From NCBI RefSeq assembly GCF_900323885.1, contig NZ_OOHJ01000011.1, positions 414,790 through 478,789 of the forward strand: a DNA stretch of 64,000 bases, read 5' to 3'. The notes beneath the pieces were generated by a model. The model searched no databases and was not told the DNA's origin. It was given only the letters and a program-made list of their open reading frames with translations. Shown one piece after another: positions 9,612 to 17,629 of the stretch. A program made the translations under genes and the position numbers. Position 1 is the stretch's first letter. The number at the start of each line of letters is the position of its first letter. The DNA comes from [Actinomadura] parvosata subsp. kistnae. Its GTDB lineage: Bacteria; Actinomycetota; Actinomycetes; Streptosporangiales; Streptosporangiaceae.

Positions 9612-9932
9612 CGACCACCCCCTTGTCCACGTCGGAACCCGCCCACGGCGTGACCGCGGCCCTCGCCCACCAACGGAGGCTGACTAGAGGGCAACCGGCC
9701 ACCTCGTCCATCCTGGGCGGTTGACTACGCGGCGACCGGCCACCTTCGTCCTCAACGGAACCCAACCACTGCATGACCGGCCACCTCGTCCTCCGATGGA
9801 CCGACCACGAGCGACCGGCCACCTCGCCCACCCTCGGCGGTTGACTACGAGACGACCGGTCACTTTGCCCTCCAGCGAACTGGCTACGGGGTGACCGCCC
9901 CCTTGTCCACCATCGGGAGCGTGAACGAGCGG
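9612..9932. repeat. Eight-copy 41-bp tandem repeat running out of a gene 3' end
   Basis: Units begin at 9612, 9651, 9692, 9733, 9774, 9812, 9853 and 9892, giving spacings of 38-41 bases. The core is GACCGGCCACCTCGTCCA followed by a TTGACTACG-like end. The last unit lies inside the 3' coding end of the serine hydrolase, and the unit before it spans that gene's stop codon (9884-9886). The array fills the whole gap to the hxlR-type gene. No spacer-like unique sequences are present, so it is not a CRISPR. Confidence 0.93.
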
Positions 9933-11248
9933 GCCGCCGCCGTCCCGGCCGCGCCCGCGTCCGGTCCGCACACCGCCTCCAGGAGGTGATCGGCGAACGC
10001 GTAGTCGATGGGGTGCAGGATGATCTGACCGTTCTCGTCCAGGCGCTGGTAGTGCCGGAGGTTGGTGCCGAGGGAGACCTGGCGGGTGCTGTCGGGGTTG
10101 TAGAACGAGAAGGTGTCCATGCCGGGGACGCTCCCGTCATGCCCCCAGAACCGGCCGCACGGCAGGTCGAGCGGGAAGAGCCCGAGCCCGTACTGGGCCA
10201 GCCCTCCGCCCAGCGTCCGCACGGGCACCGTCGTGCGCATCTCGGCCAGCAGCCGCGCGTCGAGCAGCTCGCCGCGCAGCAGCAGCCGGAAGAAGCGGCT
10301 GAGGTCCTCCATCGTCGAGGTGAGGGCGCCCGCCGTGCCCGCCCACGACATGTTGTAGACGCTGTACTCCTTCGGCGGGTCGAAGAGCCCGTACAGCGCC
10401 TCGTACGCCTTGGAGTGCGGGCCCGGGATGTGCGGGGTGCGCGGGAACGCGGTGTGCCGCAACCCGGCGGGACGGATCACGTGGTCGGTGATGTACCGCT
10501 CGGCGCTGACGCCCGTCACCCGCTCCAGCAGCAGGCCCGCGATGGTGTAGTTCGTGTTCGAGTACGCGCCGGGCAGCGCTCCCGGCTCCCCCGTCGCGGG
10601 CGCCTCGAGGCCCAGCCGTGCCAGCTCCTCGGGCGGGAAGGTGCGGAAACGGTTGGCGTCGAGGCTCTCGACGGTGGGGAACACCACGTCGGTGCTGTTG
10701 GCGATGTGACTGGTGTGGTTGAGCAGCATGCGGACGGTGATCCGCTGCCCCCGCTCGCCCGGCACCACATCCGGTAAGTAGCGGCCGATGGGGGCGTCGA
10801 GGTCGATCCTGCCCCGGCCCACCTGCTGCAGGACGGCCACGGCGGTGAACGTCTTGGTGATGCTGCCGATCCGGTGCACCATGTCAGGCCGCACCGGCCG
10901 GCCGGTCTCGACGTCGGCGACCCCGGCGGCACCCTTCCAGCTCTCCCGGCCTTGCACGACATGGGAGTAAATGCCGTACATACCGGCCGCATGCACGGCC
11001 TCCAGGGTCTCGCGCAACCGCGCCCGATCCAGCCCGCCGTCTTGAGCGGAGACCTTCAGGGCAGCGCCATCCTGCGCGGCGACCTGCCGCGCGGCGTCGT
11101 GCTCCGCGGCATCGCCCTGAGCGGGGACGCCCTCAGCGGTGGCTGCCTGAGCGGTGGCTGCCGTGGCTGGTCCGGCCGCGAGGAGTGCGGCGGCGAGGGT
11201 CGCGGCTCCGAGCCGCGAGGCGAATGTTCTGCGTCGGCGCATGGTCAT
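9884..11248 (-). CDS. Secreted serine hydrolase, beta-lactamase class C / DD-peptidase family
   Basis: A 454-residue exported serine hydrolase. A signal peptide with RRRR at 4-7 and a hydrophobic core to about residue 35 is followed by a 40-residue Ala/Gln-rich linker. The active-site set is complete: S129-I-T-K132 (SxxK), Y229-S-N231 (YxN) and H370-D-G372 in place of KTG. This matches R61-type D-Ala-D-Ala carboxypeptidases and esterases of the class C fold. The HxG variant favours esterase or peptidase over beta-lactamase. The C-terminal codons form one copy of the adjoining 41-bp repeat. Confidence 0.9.
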   Translation of the reverse strand: MTMRRRRTFASRLGAATLAAALLAAGPATAATAQAATAEGVPAQGDAAEHDAARQVAAQDGAALKVSAQDGGLDRARLRETLEAVHAAGMYGIYSHVVQGRESWKGAAGVADVETGRPVRPDMVHRIGSITKTFTAVAVLQQVGRGRIDLDAPIGRYLPDVVPGERGQRITVRMLLNHTSHIANSTDVVFPTVESLDANRFRTFPPEELARLGLEAPATGEPGALPGAYSNTNYTIAGLLLERVTGVSAERYITDHVIRPAGLRHTAFPRTPHIPGPHSKAYEALYGLFDPPKEYSVYNMSWAGTAGALTSTMEDLSRFFRLLLRGELLDARLLAEMRTTVPVRTLGGGLAQYGLGLFPLDLPCGRFWGHDGSVPGMDTFSFYNPDSTRQVSLGTNLRHYQRLDENGQIILHPIDYAFADHLLEAVCGPDAGAAGTAAARSFTLPMVDKGAVTP

Positions 11249-11428
11249 GCAGCCAGCATGGACCTCACGCCTGCGCGCAGGTCAGTGTGCTCTGTCACCG
11301 GTGCGACGTGACAACGGTCATGCCCGCCTTCCGGCGCGCAGGTCGCAGCCGCAGGGCGAGCGCACAGGCACCAGGGCGAGCTCGCCCTGCGGCAGGCGAC
11401 CCCGCCCAACGCGAGGCGAACGCACCGA

Positions 11429-11468
11429 GTCAGCGCCATACGCGCCTGGTCAGCGCCACGCGCGTCTG
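11429..11468. repeat. 20-bp tandem duplication across a stop codon
   Basis: Two adjacent 20-base copies, 11429-11448 and 11449-11468, both begin GTCAGCGCCA. They differ at three positions. The second copy contains the stop codon (11450-11452) and last codons of the leftward gene that ends at 11450. Confidence 0.75.
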
Positions 11469-11866
11469 GCCGCCGCAAGCACCAGGGCCGCTCCGGCCAG
11501 GGTGAGGAGGCCGGTGAAGAGCCATTCGCCCGAGCCGTCCGGACCGTACACGCGGCTGGCGCGTCCCGTGTCGACGGCCTGGATGGTGCGGCCGGCGGTG
11601 AGGGTGGTGCGGTCGCTGCCGTACAGCTCGACGTCGTGCCGCACGACCCGCCCGTCACCGGAGGCGAAGTCGCCCGCCCAGACGCACGACTCGTGCCCGG
11701 GATGCTGCACGCACCGCAGCTCCCGTGCGGTGAACACGCCGCTCACCCCGTCGGCGCGGGCGGCGCGGACGGTGGGGCCGAGCTCGGGCACCGACCAGAA
11801 CAGCAGCAGCAGCCCGAGGCCGGCCAGGACGAGGGTGAACGCGCTCAGGCGCCGTTTGACCCGCAC
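11450..11866 (-). CDS. Hypothetical membrane protein, DUF3592-like layout
   Basis: A 138-residue protein with a hydrophobic helix at about 9-28, an extracytoplasmic stretch of about 75 residues containing two cysteines (in LRCVQH and ESCVWAG), and a second helix near 115-132. This two-helix layout resembles DUF3592-type proteins, but I cannot confirm the family. It lies three bases downstream of the HxxEH membrane protein gene on the same strand, so they are likely cotranscribed. The final codons are duplicated downstream as a 20-bp repeat. Confidence 0.65.
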   Translation of the reverse strand: MRVKRRLSAFTLVLAGLGLLLLFWSVPELGPTVRAARADGVSGVFTARELRCVQHPGHESCVWAGDFASGDGRVVRHDVELYGSDRTTLTAGRTIQAVDTGRASRVYGPDGSGEWLFTGLLTLAGAALVLAAARRAWR

Positions 11867-11869
11867 GGC

Positions 11870-12403
11870 CTAGTGCGCGACCGCGCAGGTGCAGGTGGCG
11901 CCGGCGTGGGCCCGGCGGTGCAGCACCATCGCCACGACCATGGGGGCGAACACGATCGCGTTGTAGAACAGGTGCAGCTCCATCCTGGGCCAGATGAGCT
12001 GGAGGATGCTGGTGGGGACGGGCCGGCCCATCAGGTACACGCCGCTGAGTTTCTGCAGGAGCAGCAGCAGGTGCTCCAGGTGGTGCCATACCTGGATGCC
12101 GAGGGAGATGTTCCACCATGTGCGGGCGCTGCCGGTGAACCCTTTGCGCAGGAGGATGAGGCCGACGAGCATGAGCAGCGCGTAGCCGTAGTGCATCCAC
12201 TCGGAGGTCACGAGCCACGGGAAGGGCAGGCCGAGCACGCCGCGGGCCTCGGCCAGTGGCCAGCCCCAGGCGTAGACCTGCACGGCCTGCACTAAGTGCT
12301 CCGCCCAGTGGGCCACCACGATGACCATGAAGACCGTGAGCGCGGCCTTGTGGTGGCGGCCGTTGAGCGTGGCCGCGTTGATTCCGGTCGTGATCGTCGC
12401 CAT
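11870..12403 (-). CDS. Membrane protein with paired HxxEH motifs
   Basis: A 177-residue protein with about four membrane helices. Two related motifs, HWAEH (32-36) and HHLEH (107-111), fall in or next to helices, and an ELH at 142-144 follows. His and Glu placed like this could bind a metal or haem, but no known family is obvious to me. The tail carries C171-T-C173. It is followed three bases later by another small membrane protein gene and is divergent from the DUF1996 gene. Function unknown. Confidence 0.7.
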   Translation of the reverse strand: MATITTGINAATLNGRHHKAALTVFMVIVVAHWAEHLVQAVQVYAWGWPLAEARGVLGLPFPWLVTSEWMHYGYALLMLVGLILLRKGFTGSARTWWNISLGIQVWHHLEHLLLLLQKLSGVYLMGRPVPTSILQLIWPRMELHLFYNAIVFAPMVVAMVLHRRAHAGATCTCAVAH

Positions 12404-12725
12404 GTCTCACCTCGTGTTCTCGTCGCGATGGGCGCTGCTTGCGCGTGGCCGCGGTGGCGTCCGTCGCGCACCGCGGCCCAGATGATCTCGGTCCGCACTG
12501 GGAGCCGGCTTGCCGCTGCCTTGCAAGCCGCTGAACGGCCTGCCGGGGGCGAGCGGGCGACAACGGTGAGAGCGATCCCCGATCTCTGACATCCCGCGGG
12601 CGGTGGAAGCGTGTCAGGCCTCGTTCCGTCCCTTGAAAAGGAGCTCTTGACAGCGCGCACCGAAGAGGCGGACGCTGCGGGAGAGCGCTCTCCAACCCCC
12701 TCCCCCCAACGGAAGGAGAGACTCC
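12404..12725. other. 322-bp divergent intergenic region
   Basis: No gene is seen here. The right half contains a TTGACA -35-like hexamer at 12647-12652, and the LacI-type operator at 12680-12693, then a GGAAGGAGAG ribosome-binding sequence before the GTG at 12726. The left half would carry the promoter of the leftward membrane-protein pair. Confidence 0.55.
12680..12693. promoter_or_regulatory. LacI-type operator, copy 1 (DUF1996 gene)
   Basis: A perfect 14-base palindrome GGAGAGCGCTCTCC with the central CG step typical of LacI-family operators. The same sequence, extended to GGGAGAGCGCTCTCCAAC, occurs again at 14055-14072 before the lacI gene. It lies downstream of the TTGACA element, so bound repressor should block transcription of the DUF1996 gene. 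Confidence 0.8.
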
Positions 12726-14048
12726 GTGCGAGCCTTCACTATCTCGGTCGTCCTCGCGCTGTTGGCGGCGCTGGCGGCCGCCGTCACGCCGGCGTTCGCG
12801 GCCGACGCGCTGCTCTCCGGCGGGCGGCCCGCCACCGTCTCGTCGGTCGAGAGCGCGGGCAACGGCGCCGGCGCCGCCTTCGACGGCACCCGTACCACGC
12901 GCTGGTCGAGTGCCGCCGCCGACCCGCAGTGGCTGCAGGTCGATCTCGGCGCGCCCGCCACGATCTCCCGGGTCGTCCTCGACTGGGAGGCCGCGTACGG
13001 CAGAGCGTTCAAGATCCAGACCTCCGCCGACGCCGCCACCTGGACCGACGCCTACTCCACCACCACCGGCACCGGCGGCACCCAGAGCATCGGCCTGAGC
13101 GCGAGCGGCCGCTACGTCCGCCTGTACGGCACCGCGCGCGGCACCGGCTACGGCTACTCGCTCTGGGAGTTCGAGGTGTACGGCACCGGCGGCGCCACGA
13201 CCACTCCGCGCCCCAGGCCGACCTTCACCGACGAGGTGACACACCACGAGTTCCAGGCCAACTGCTCGGTGACGGCGAACCGCCCCGACGACCCCATCGT
13301 CTACCCGGGCCTGCCGGGCGCCTCCCACCTGCACACCTTCATCGGCAACCGCACCACGAACGCGCACAGCACGACCGCCTCGCTGCTGGCCGGCGGCACC
13401 TCGTGCACGAACCCGCACGACAGGTCCGCCTACTGGTTCCCCAGTTTCTTCGTCGGCGACCGGCTGGTCGAGCCGGCCGGCAACCAGGTCGTCTACTACA
13501 AGTCCGGCATCCTGGAGTACTGGCGGGTGCAGCCCTTCCCCCAGGGCCTGCGTTTCGTCGTGGGCAGCCCGGGCGCGACGCTGGAGCAGTTCCGCGACTC
13601 GCCCGGCGCCGTCGAGGGTTTCGAGTGCGGCGACCTGACGCGGAGCTGGGACCTGCCCGTTTCGTGCGTGCGGGGCAGCCAGGTGAACGTGCGTTACCAG
13701 GCGCCGAGCTGCTGGGACGGCGTCCACCTCGACAGCGCCGACCACAAGAGCCACATGGCCTACCCGGCCGGCGGCTACTGCCCGGCCGGTCATCCGGTGG
13801 CGGTGCCGATGCTGGAGTTCAAGATCGCCTTCCCGGCGGACGGCGACCTGTCGCAGGCGCGGCTGTCCAGTGGCCGGGGCTACTCCTGGCACTACGACTT
13901 CTTCAACGCCTGGGACGATCCCGCCGTCCTCGACGCGCTCGTCACGCACTGCATCAATGGCGGCCTGCAGTGCGATCCCCGTGGCTACGACCAGTACAAG
14001 CCGCACCGTGGCGCCGCGCTGACCCCTGACTTCCAGCTCCCCGGCTGA
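12726..14048 (+). CDS. Secreted F5/8 type C + DUF1996 protein
   Basis: A 440-residue exported protein. A signal peptide ends near residue 25 (AVTPAFA-ADA). A discoidin-like carbohydrate-binding domain occupies about 27-155 (AFDGTRTTRWSS and WEFEVYG motifs). A DUF1996 domain fills about 165-430, with the characteristic FQANCSV, SHLHTFIGN and SHMAYPAGGYCP segments. DUF1996 proteins are secreted by fungi and actinomycetes and are often linked to cell-wall glycan degradation, but their activity is not established. The GTG start has a strong GGAAGGAG site. The shared operator predicts control by the LacI protein encoded next door. Confidence 0.88.
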   Translation: MRAFTISVVLALLAALAAAVTPAFAADALLSGGRPATVSSVESAGNGAGAAFDGTRTTRWSSAAADPQWLQVDLGAPATISRVVLDWEAAYGRAFKIQTSADAATWTDAYSTTTGTGGTQSIGLSASGRYVRLYGTARGTGYGYSLWEFEVYGTGGATTTPRPRPTFTDEVTHHEFQANCSVTANRPDDPIVYPGLPGASHLHTFIGNRTTNAHSTTASLLAGGTSCTNPHDRSAYWFPSFFVGDRLVEPAGNQVVYYKSGILEYWRVQPFPQGLRFVVGSPGATLEQFRDSPGAVEGFECGDLTRSWDLPVSCVRGSQVNVRYQAPSCWDGVHLDSADHKSHMAYPAGGYCPAGHPVAVPMLEFKIAFPADGDLSQARLSSGRGYSWHYDFFNAWDDPAVLDALVTHCINGGLQCDPRGYDQYKPHRGAALTPDFQLPG

Positions 14049-14055
14049 CCGCGAG

Positions 14056-14069
14056 GGAGAGCGCTCTCC
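14056..14069. promoter_or_regulatory. LacI-type operator, copy 2 with -10 element
   Basis: The same palindrome GGAGAGCGCTCTCC as at 12680 is placed 12 bases before TATAAA (14081-14086) and 24 bases before the lacI ATG. With a 17-base spacer the -35 hexamer would lie inside the palindrome. Autorepression is therefore likely. Confidence 0.82.
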
Positions 14070-14092
14070 AACGCCTGTGCTATAAAGGCGCC

Positions 14093-15133
14093 ATGAGGCA
14101 GGAACCCCCGCCGCCCTCCCCCACGCTGGAGGACGTCGCCAAGGCGGCGGGGGTCTCCAGGGCCACCGTCTCCCGGGTCGTCAACGGCATCCGCAACGTC
14201 GACTCCGCCCTCCAGGACGCCGTCCGGCAGGCCATCGCCGCCACCGGATACGTTCCCAACCGGGCGGCCCGCTCGCTCGTCACCCGCCGCACCGGCAGCG
14301 TCGCCCTGGTCGTCTCCGGCGCCGACGACGAGAGCGCTTCCTTCCCCGTCGAGGTGTTCACCGACCCGTTCTTCGGGCGGGTCGTCGGCGGGATCGTCGG
14401 CTTCCTGCGGCCGCGCGGCATCCATCCGCTGCTGATGTTCGCCGAGACGGCCGAGGCCCGCGCGCAGGTGCTCACCGCCCTGCGGCAGGGCGAGGCCGAC
14501 GGGGCGCTCCTGGTCTCCACGCACGCCGCGGACCCGCTGCCGCGGCTCCTCGCCGAGGCCGGGCTGCCCGCCGTGCTCTTCGCCCGGCCCGCCGAGCCGG
14601 TCCCGATCAGCTACGTGGACGTCGACCACCGCGCCGGCGCCAAGCTCGCCGCCGACCATCTCGTCGCGCGGGGCAGGAAGCGGATCGCGACGATCTCGGG
14701 GCCGCTGGACGTCCCGGCCGCGCGGGCCCGCCTGGCCGGGTTCCGCGACGCGATGGCCGCCCACGGCCACCCCTTCGTGCCCAGCGCCGAGGGCGGATTC
14801 ACCGCCGAGAGCGGCGAGCAGGCCATGGAACGGCTGCTCGCCGAGCATCCCGGCCTCGACGGCGTCTTCGTCGCCAACGACCTGATGGCCCAGGGGGCCC
14901 TGCCGGTGCTGCGGCGCCACGGGCTCGCCGTGCCGGACGACGTCGCCGTGGTCGGCTTCGACGACAGCAGCGCGGCCACCTCGTGCCGGCCCCCGCTGAC
15001 CACCGTCCGCCATCCTGTGGAGGACATGGCGGCAGAGATGGCCCGCCTGCTGCTGGAGCACGTCGAGCAGCCGGAGCACCGCCCCGCCTCGATCATCTTC
15101 GAGCCTGCCCTGGTGGTCCGCGCCTCGTCCTGA
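14093..15133 (+). CDS. LacI-family transcriptional regulator
   Basis: A 346-residue repressor. The N-terminal helix-turn-helix TLEDVAKAAGVSRATVSRVV is at about 10-29 and the hinge helix PNRAARSLVTRR near 56-67. The rest is a periplasmic-binding-protein-like effector domain, with VFVANDLMAQGAL and VVGFDDSSAAT as its usual signatures. The effector is probably a sugar but is not evident. Identical palindromes precede this gene and the secreted DUF1996 gene, so both are its likely targets. Confidence 0.95.
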   Translation: MRQEPPPPSPTLEDVAKAAGVSRATVSRVVNGIRNVDSALQDAVRQAIAATGYVPNRAARSLVTRRTGSVALVVSGADDESASFPVEVFTDPFFGRVVGGIVGFLRPRGIHPLLMFAETAEARAQVLTALRQGEADGALLVSTHAADPLPRLLAEAGLPAVLFARPAEPVPISYVDVDHRAGAKLAADHLVARGRKRIATISGPLDVPAARARLAGFRDAMAAHGHPFVPSAEGGFTAESGEQAMERLLAEHPGLDGVFVANDLMAQGALPVLRRHGLAVPDDVAVVGFDDSSAATSCRPPLTTVRHPVEDMAAEMARLLLEHVEQPEHRPASIIFEPALVVRASS

Positions 15134-15159
15134 CCGCCCCGGGCGGGCATCTCGCCGGA

Positions 15160-15555
15160 TCAGGTGCGGGACGACTGCGTGGTGCGGCGGCGCAGGCGGG
15201 TCAGGGCCAGGCCGCCCACGGCCGTCGCGGCCAGCCCCACCACCACAGCGAGGTAGCCGCCGACGATGCCGTACCCGGTGCCGGGCCCGCCCTTGGCGGC
15301 GGCCACGACCACCGCGCCGATGACCGCGCCCGCCACCCCCGCCGCCAGCGCCGCGACGGACCACGTCCGCGCGGAGCCGCCGCCCGTACGACGGGCGCGG
15401 GCCAGCGCCAGGCCGCCCGCCACCACGCCCACCACCCCCAGCAGCGCGGCGACCAGGGACCACAGGCGGCCGCTGGTCATGCTGTAGGCGGCGACAGGCT
15501 CCGGCTGGGCCAGAAGGTTCGCGTCGGTCGCGGCGAGCAGGGATAGAACGGACAT
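15160..15555 (-). CDS. DUF6223-like small membrane protein
   Basis: A 131-residue protein with about four hydrophobic segments and a Gly/Ala-rich sequence. The SMTSGRLWSLVAALLGVVG stretch near 25-43 and the repeated GGLALxRxRR motifs (about 47-57 and 113-123) resemble DUF6223 proteins of actinomycetes. It is convergent with lacI, 26 bases away. An AGGCTCC-region ribosome-binding site precedes the ATG at 15555. Function unknown. Confidence 0.7.
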   Translation of the reverse strand: MSVLSLLAATDANLLAQPEPVAAYSMTSGRLWSLVAALLGVVGVVAGGLALARARRTGGGSARTWSVAALAAGVAGAVIGAVVVAAAKGGPGTGYGIVGGYLAVVVGLAATAVGGLALTRLRRRTTQSSRT

Positions 15556-15768
15556 CGGAGGCTCCTTCTCTGGCTGAACGTGACTCCGATGATGTCCGCC
15601 GCCCCCACGGCCGGTCGTCCGGCGCGGGTCGGCTTTTCGCGCTGCGGCGAGGGCGGCAGCGGCCTACCGCCGCCACGGCAGGAACGGCCCGGATACCGCG
15701 GTCGTGGTAGCCGGGCGGTCGTCCCCCCGCAGGAGTCGCCCGCGCCGCCGTCCCGCTAGGGTGCGCGC

Positions 15769-16935
15769 ATGAGTGCGGTGCGGTCCGGTATCAGGGCCGA
15801 TGTCTTCGACGGGGCGATCGCGGCCTGCGTGGCGGCGGCGCTGCTGGTCACCGGGCTGTCCGGGCGTCCCTCCACGACGGGTCTCGACCTGCTCGGCCAG
15901 GCGCTGCTGGCCGGCGGCGGCCTGGCGCTCGCCGCGCGGCGGCGGGCCCCCGTCGTCGTGCTGGCCGTCACGGGGCTGTGCGCGGTGGGTTACCAGGCGG
16001 CCGGTTTCGACGTGCCCGCGGTGGCGTACCTGTTCGCCGTGTACGCGGCCGTACGGGCCGGGCATCGCGTGGCCACGGTGGCGGCCAGCGTCGTCGTCCT
16101 GGCGGCGCTGCCGCTGGCGGCCATGGCCGCCGGTCTGCACGACACGGGAGAGGCGTTCGCGCAGGCACGCGGCGCGCTGGAGCTGGCCTGGCTGGTCGCG
16201 GCCGGGGCGGCGGGCGAGGCGCTGCGGCAGGCCGAGCGGCGCGCGGAGGAGGCCGAGCGGACGCGCGAGGAGACCGCGCGGCGCCGCGCCGACGAGGAGC
16301 GGCTGCGCATCGCGCGGGAGCTGCACGACTCGCTCACCCACCAGATCTCGATCATCAAGGTGCAGGCCGAGGTCGCCGTGCACGTGGCCCGCCGGCGTGG
16401 CGAGCAGGTCCCGGACGCGCTGCTCGCCATCCAGGAGGCCGGACGGGAGGCCACCCGCGAGCTGCGCGCCACCCTGGAGGCGCTGCGCGAGGACGACACG
16501 AGCCCGCCCCGGGGCCTCGACCACGTGGCGGAGCTGGTCGAACGCGCCCGCACCACCGGCCTGGACGCGACGCTGACGATCGAGGGGCAGCGGCGGCCGG
16601 TGCCCGCCGCGGTGAGCCGGACGGTGTACCGCATCGTCCAGGAGTCGCTCACGAACGTCGCCCGGCACGCCGCCGCCACGACCGTGTCGGTACGTATCGA
16701 CTGCCGCCCGGACGCCCTGGCGATCCGCGTCGACGACGACGGCAAGGCCACCCCCGCCGCCGCCCCGGTGCCCGGCGTGGGGCTGACCGGGATGCGGGAG
16801 CGCGTCACGGCCCTCGGCGGCCGGCTGCGCGCCGAGCCACGGCCCGAGGGCGGGTTCACGGTCCAGGCCGAACTGCCGGTGGAACAGGCACCGCTGGAGC
16901 GGACGCCTGGGCTGCCGCTGGAGCAGGGGTCGTGA
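15769..16935 (+). CDS. Two-component sensor histidine kinase, NarL/DesK type
   Basis: A 388-residue membrane histidine kinase. Four to five N-terminal helices (about 14-145) form the sensor region, which has no extracytoplasmic domain. A charged coiled coil leads into HisKA_3, with phosphoacceptor H186 in RELHDSLTH. The HATPase domain has the N-box ESLTNVARHA and the G-box VGLTGMRERV. The stop overlaps the GTG of the response regulator gene (GTGA), so the pair is translationally coupled. The signal is unknown. Confidence 0.93.
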   Translation: MSAVRSGIRADVFDGAIAACVAAALLVTGLSGRPSTTGLDLLGQALLAGGGLALAARRRAPVVVLAVTGLCAVGYQAAGFDVPAVAYLFAVYAAVRAGHRVATVAASVVVLAALPLAAMAAGLHDTGEAFAQARGALELAWLVAAGAAGEALRQAERRAEEAERTREETARRRADEERLRIARELHDSLTHQISIIKVQAEVAVHVARRRGEQVPDALLAIQEAGREATRELRATLEALREDDTSPPRGLDHVAELVERARTTGLDATLTIEGQRRPVPAAVSRTVYRIVQESLTNVARHAAATTVSVRIDCRPDALAIRVDDDGKATPAAAPVPGVGLTGMRERVTALGGRLRAEPRPEGGFTVQAELPVEQAPLERTPGLPLEQGS

Positions 16936-17591
16936 TCCGGGTCCTGCTGGTGGACGACCAGCCGCTCCTGCGCAGCGGGTTCCGCGCGCTGCTCGACCTG
17001 GAGAACGACATCGAGGTGGTGGCCGAGGCCGGCGACGGCCTGGAGTGCCTGGCCCTGGCGCGGCGGCACCTGCCGGACATCGCGCTCATCGACATCCAGA
17101 TGCCGGTGGTGGACGGCATCGAGGCGACCCGCCGCATCGCCGCGGACCCGGCCCTGGCGGGGGTCCGGGTCGTCATCCTGACGAACTACGGCTTCGACGA
17201 GTACGTCTTCGACGCCCTGCGCGCCGGCGCGGCCGGGTTCCTCGTCAAGGACATCGTGCCGGAGGACCTGCTGCACGCCGTCCGCGTCGCCGCCCGGGGG
17301 GACGCGCTGCTCGCCCCGTCCATCACCCGCCGCCTCATCGACCGGTACGTCACCCAGCCCCTCAGAGCCGTCCCCGGGCCGGGCCTGGAGGAGCTCACCA
17401 ACCGGGAGCGGGAGGCCGTGGTCCTGGTCGCGCGTGGCCTGTCGAACGACGAGATCGCCGCCCAGATGGCGATCAGCCCGCTGACCGCGAAGACCCACGT
17501 CAACCGGGCCATGACCAAGCTGCGGGCCCGCGACCGCGCCCAGCTCGTCATCCTGGCGTACGAATCCGGGCTGGTGTCGCCCGGCTCGTGA
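16932..17591 (+). CDS. NarL/FixJ-type response regulator
   Basis: A 219-residue response regulator. The receiver domain has the acidic pair D8-D9, the phosphoacceptor D54 in LIDIQMP, the switch T in ILTNYG and the K in FLVKDI. A LuxR-type helix-turn-helix follows (LTNREREAVVLVARGLSNDE and AKTHVNRAMTKL). The start is GTG at 16932, overlapping the kinase stop. Promoter targets are not known; autoregulation or control of the adjacent DUF6223 membrane protein would be typical. Confidence 0.93.
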   Translation: MIRVLLVDDQPLLRSGFRALLDLENDIEVVAEAGDGLECLALARRHLPDIALIDIQMPVVDGIEATRRIAADPALAGVRVVILTNYGFDEYVFDALRAGAAGFLVKDIVPEDLLHAVRVAARGDALLAPSITRRLIDRYVTQPLRAVPGPGLEELTNREREAVVLVARGLSNDEIAAQMAISPLTAKTHVNRAMTKLRARDRAQLVILAYESGLVSPGS

Positions 17592-17600
17592 CCCTGATGC

Positions 17601-17616
17601 ATCAAATGGGTTTGAT
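17601..17616. promoter_or_regulatory. ArsR-type operator
   Basis: A perfect inverted repeat ATCAAA-TGGG-TTTGAT with imperfect extension on both sides (ATGC / GTAT). It lies 13 bases before the arsR ATG and overlaps a TGTATTAT -10-like element. ATCAA/TTGAT half-sites in this arrangement are typical of ArsR/SmtB operators, so autoregulation is expected. Confidence 0.8.
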
Positions 17617-17629
17617 GTATTATCGGGGC

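Noticed and set aside
9612..9932. CRISPR-like array
   Set aside because: Units are contiguous and degenerate with no constant repeat plus unique spacers, and no cas genes are present.
11655..14006. 783-codon open frame on the minus strand
   Set aside because: Shadow of the DUF1996 gene and neighbours. Known genes in other frames account for the coding signal.
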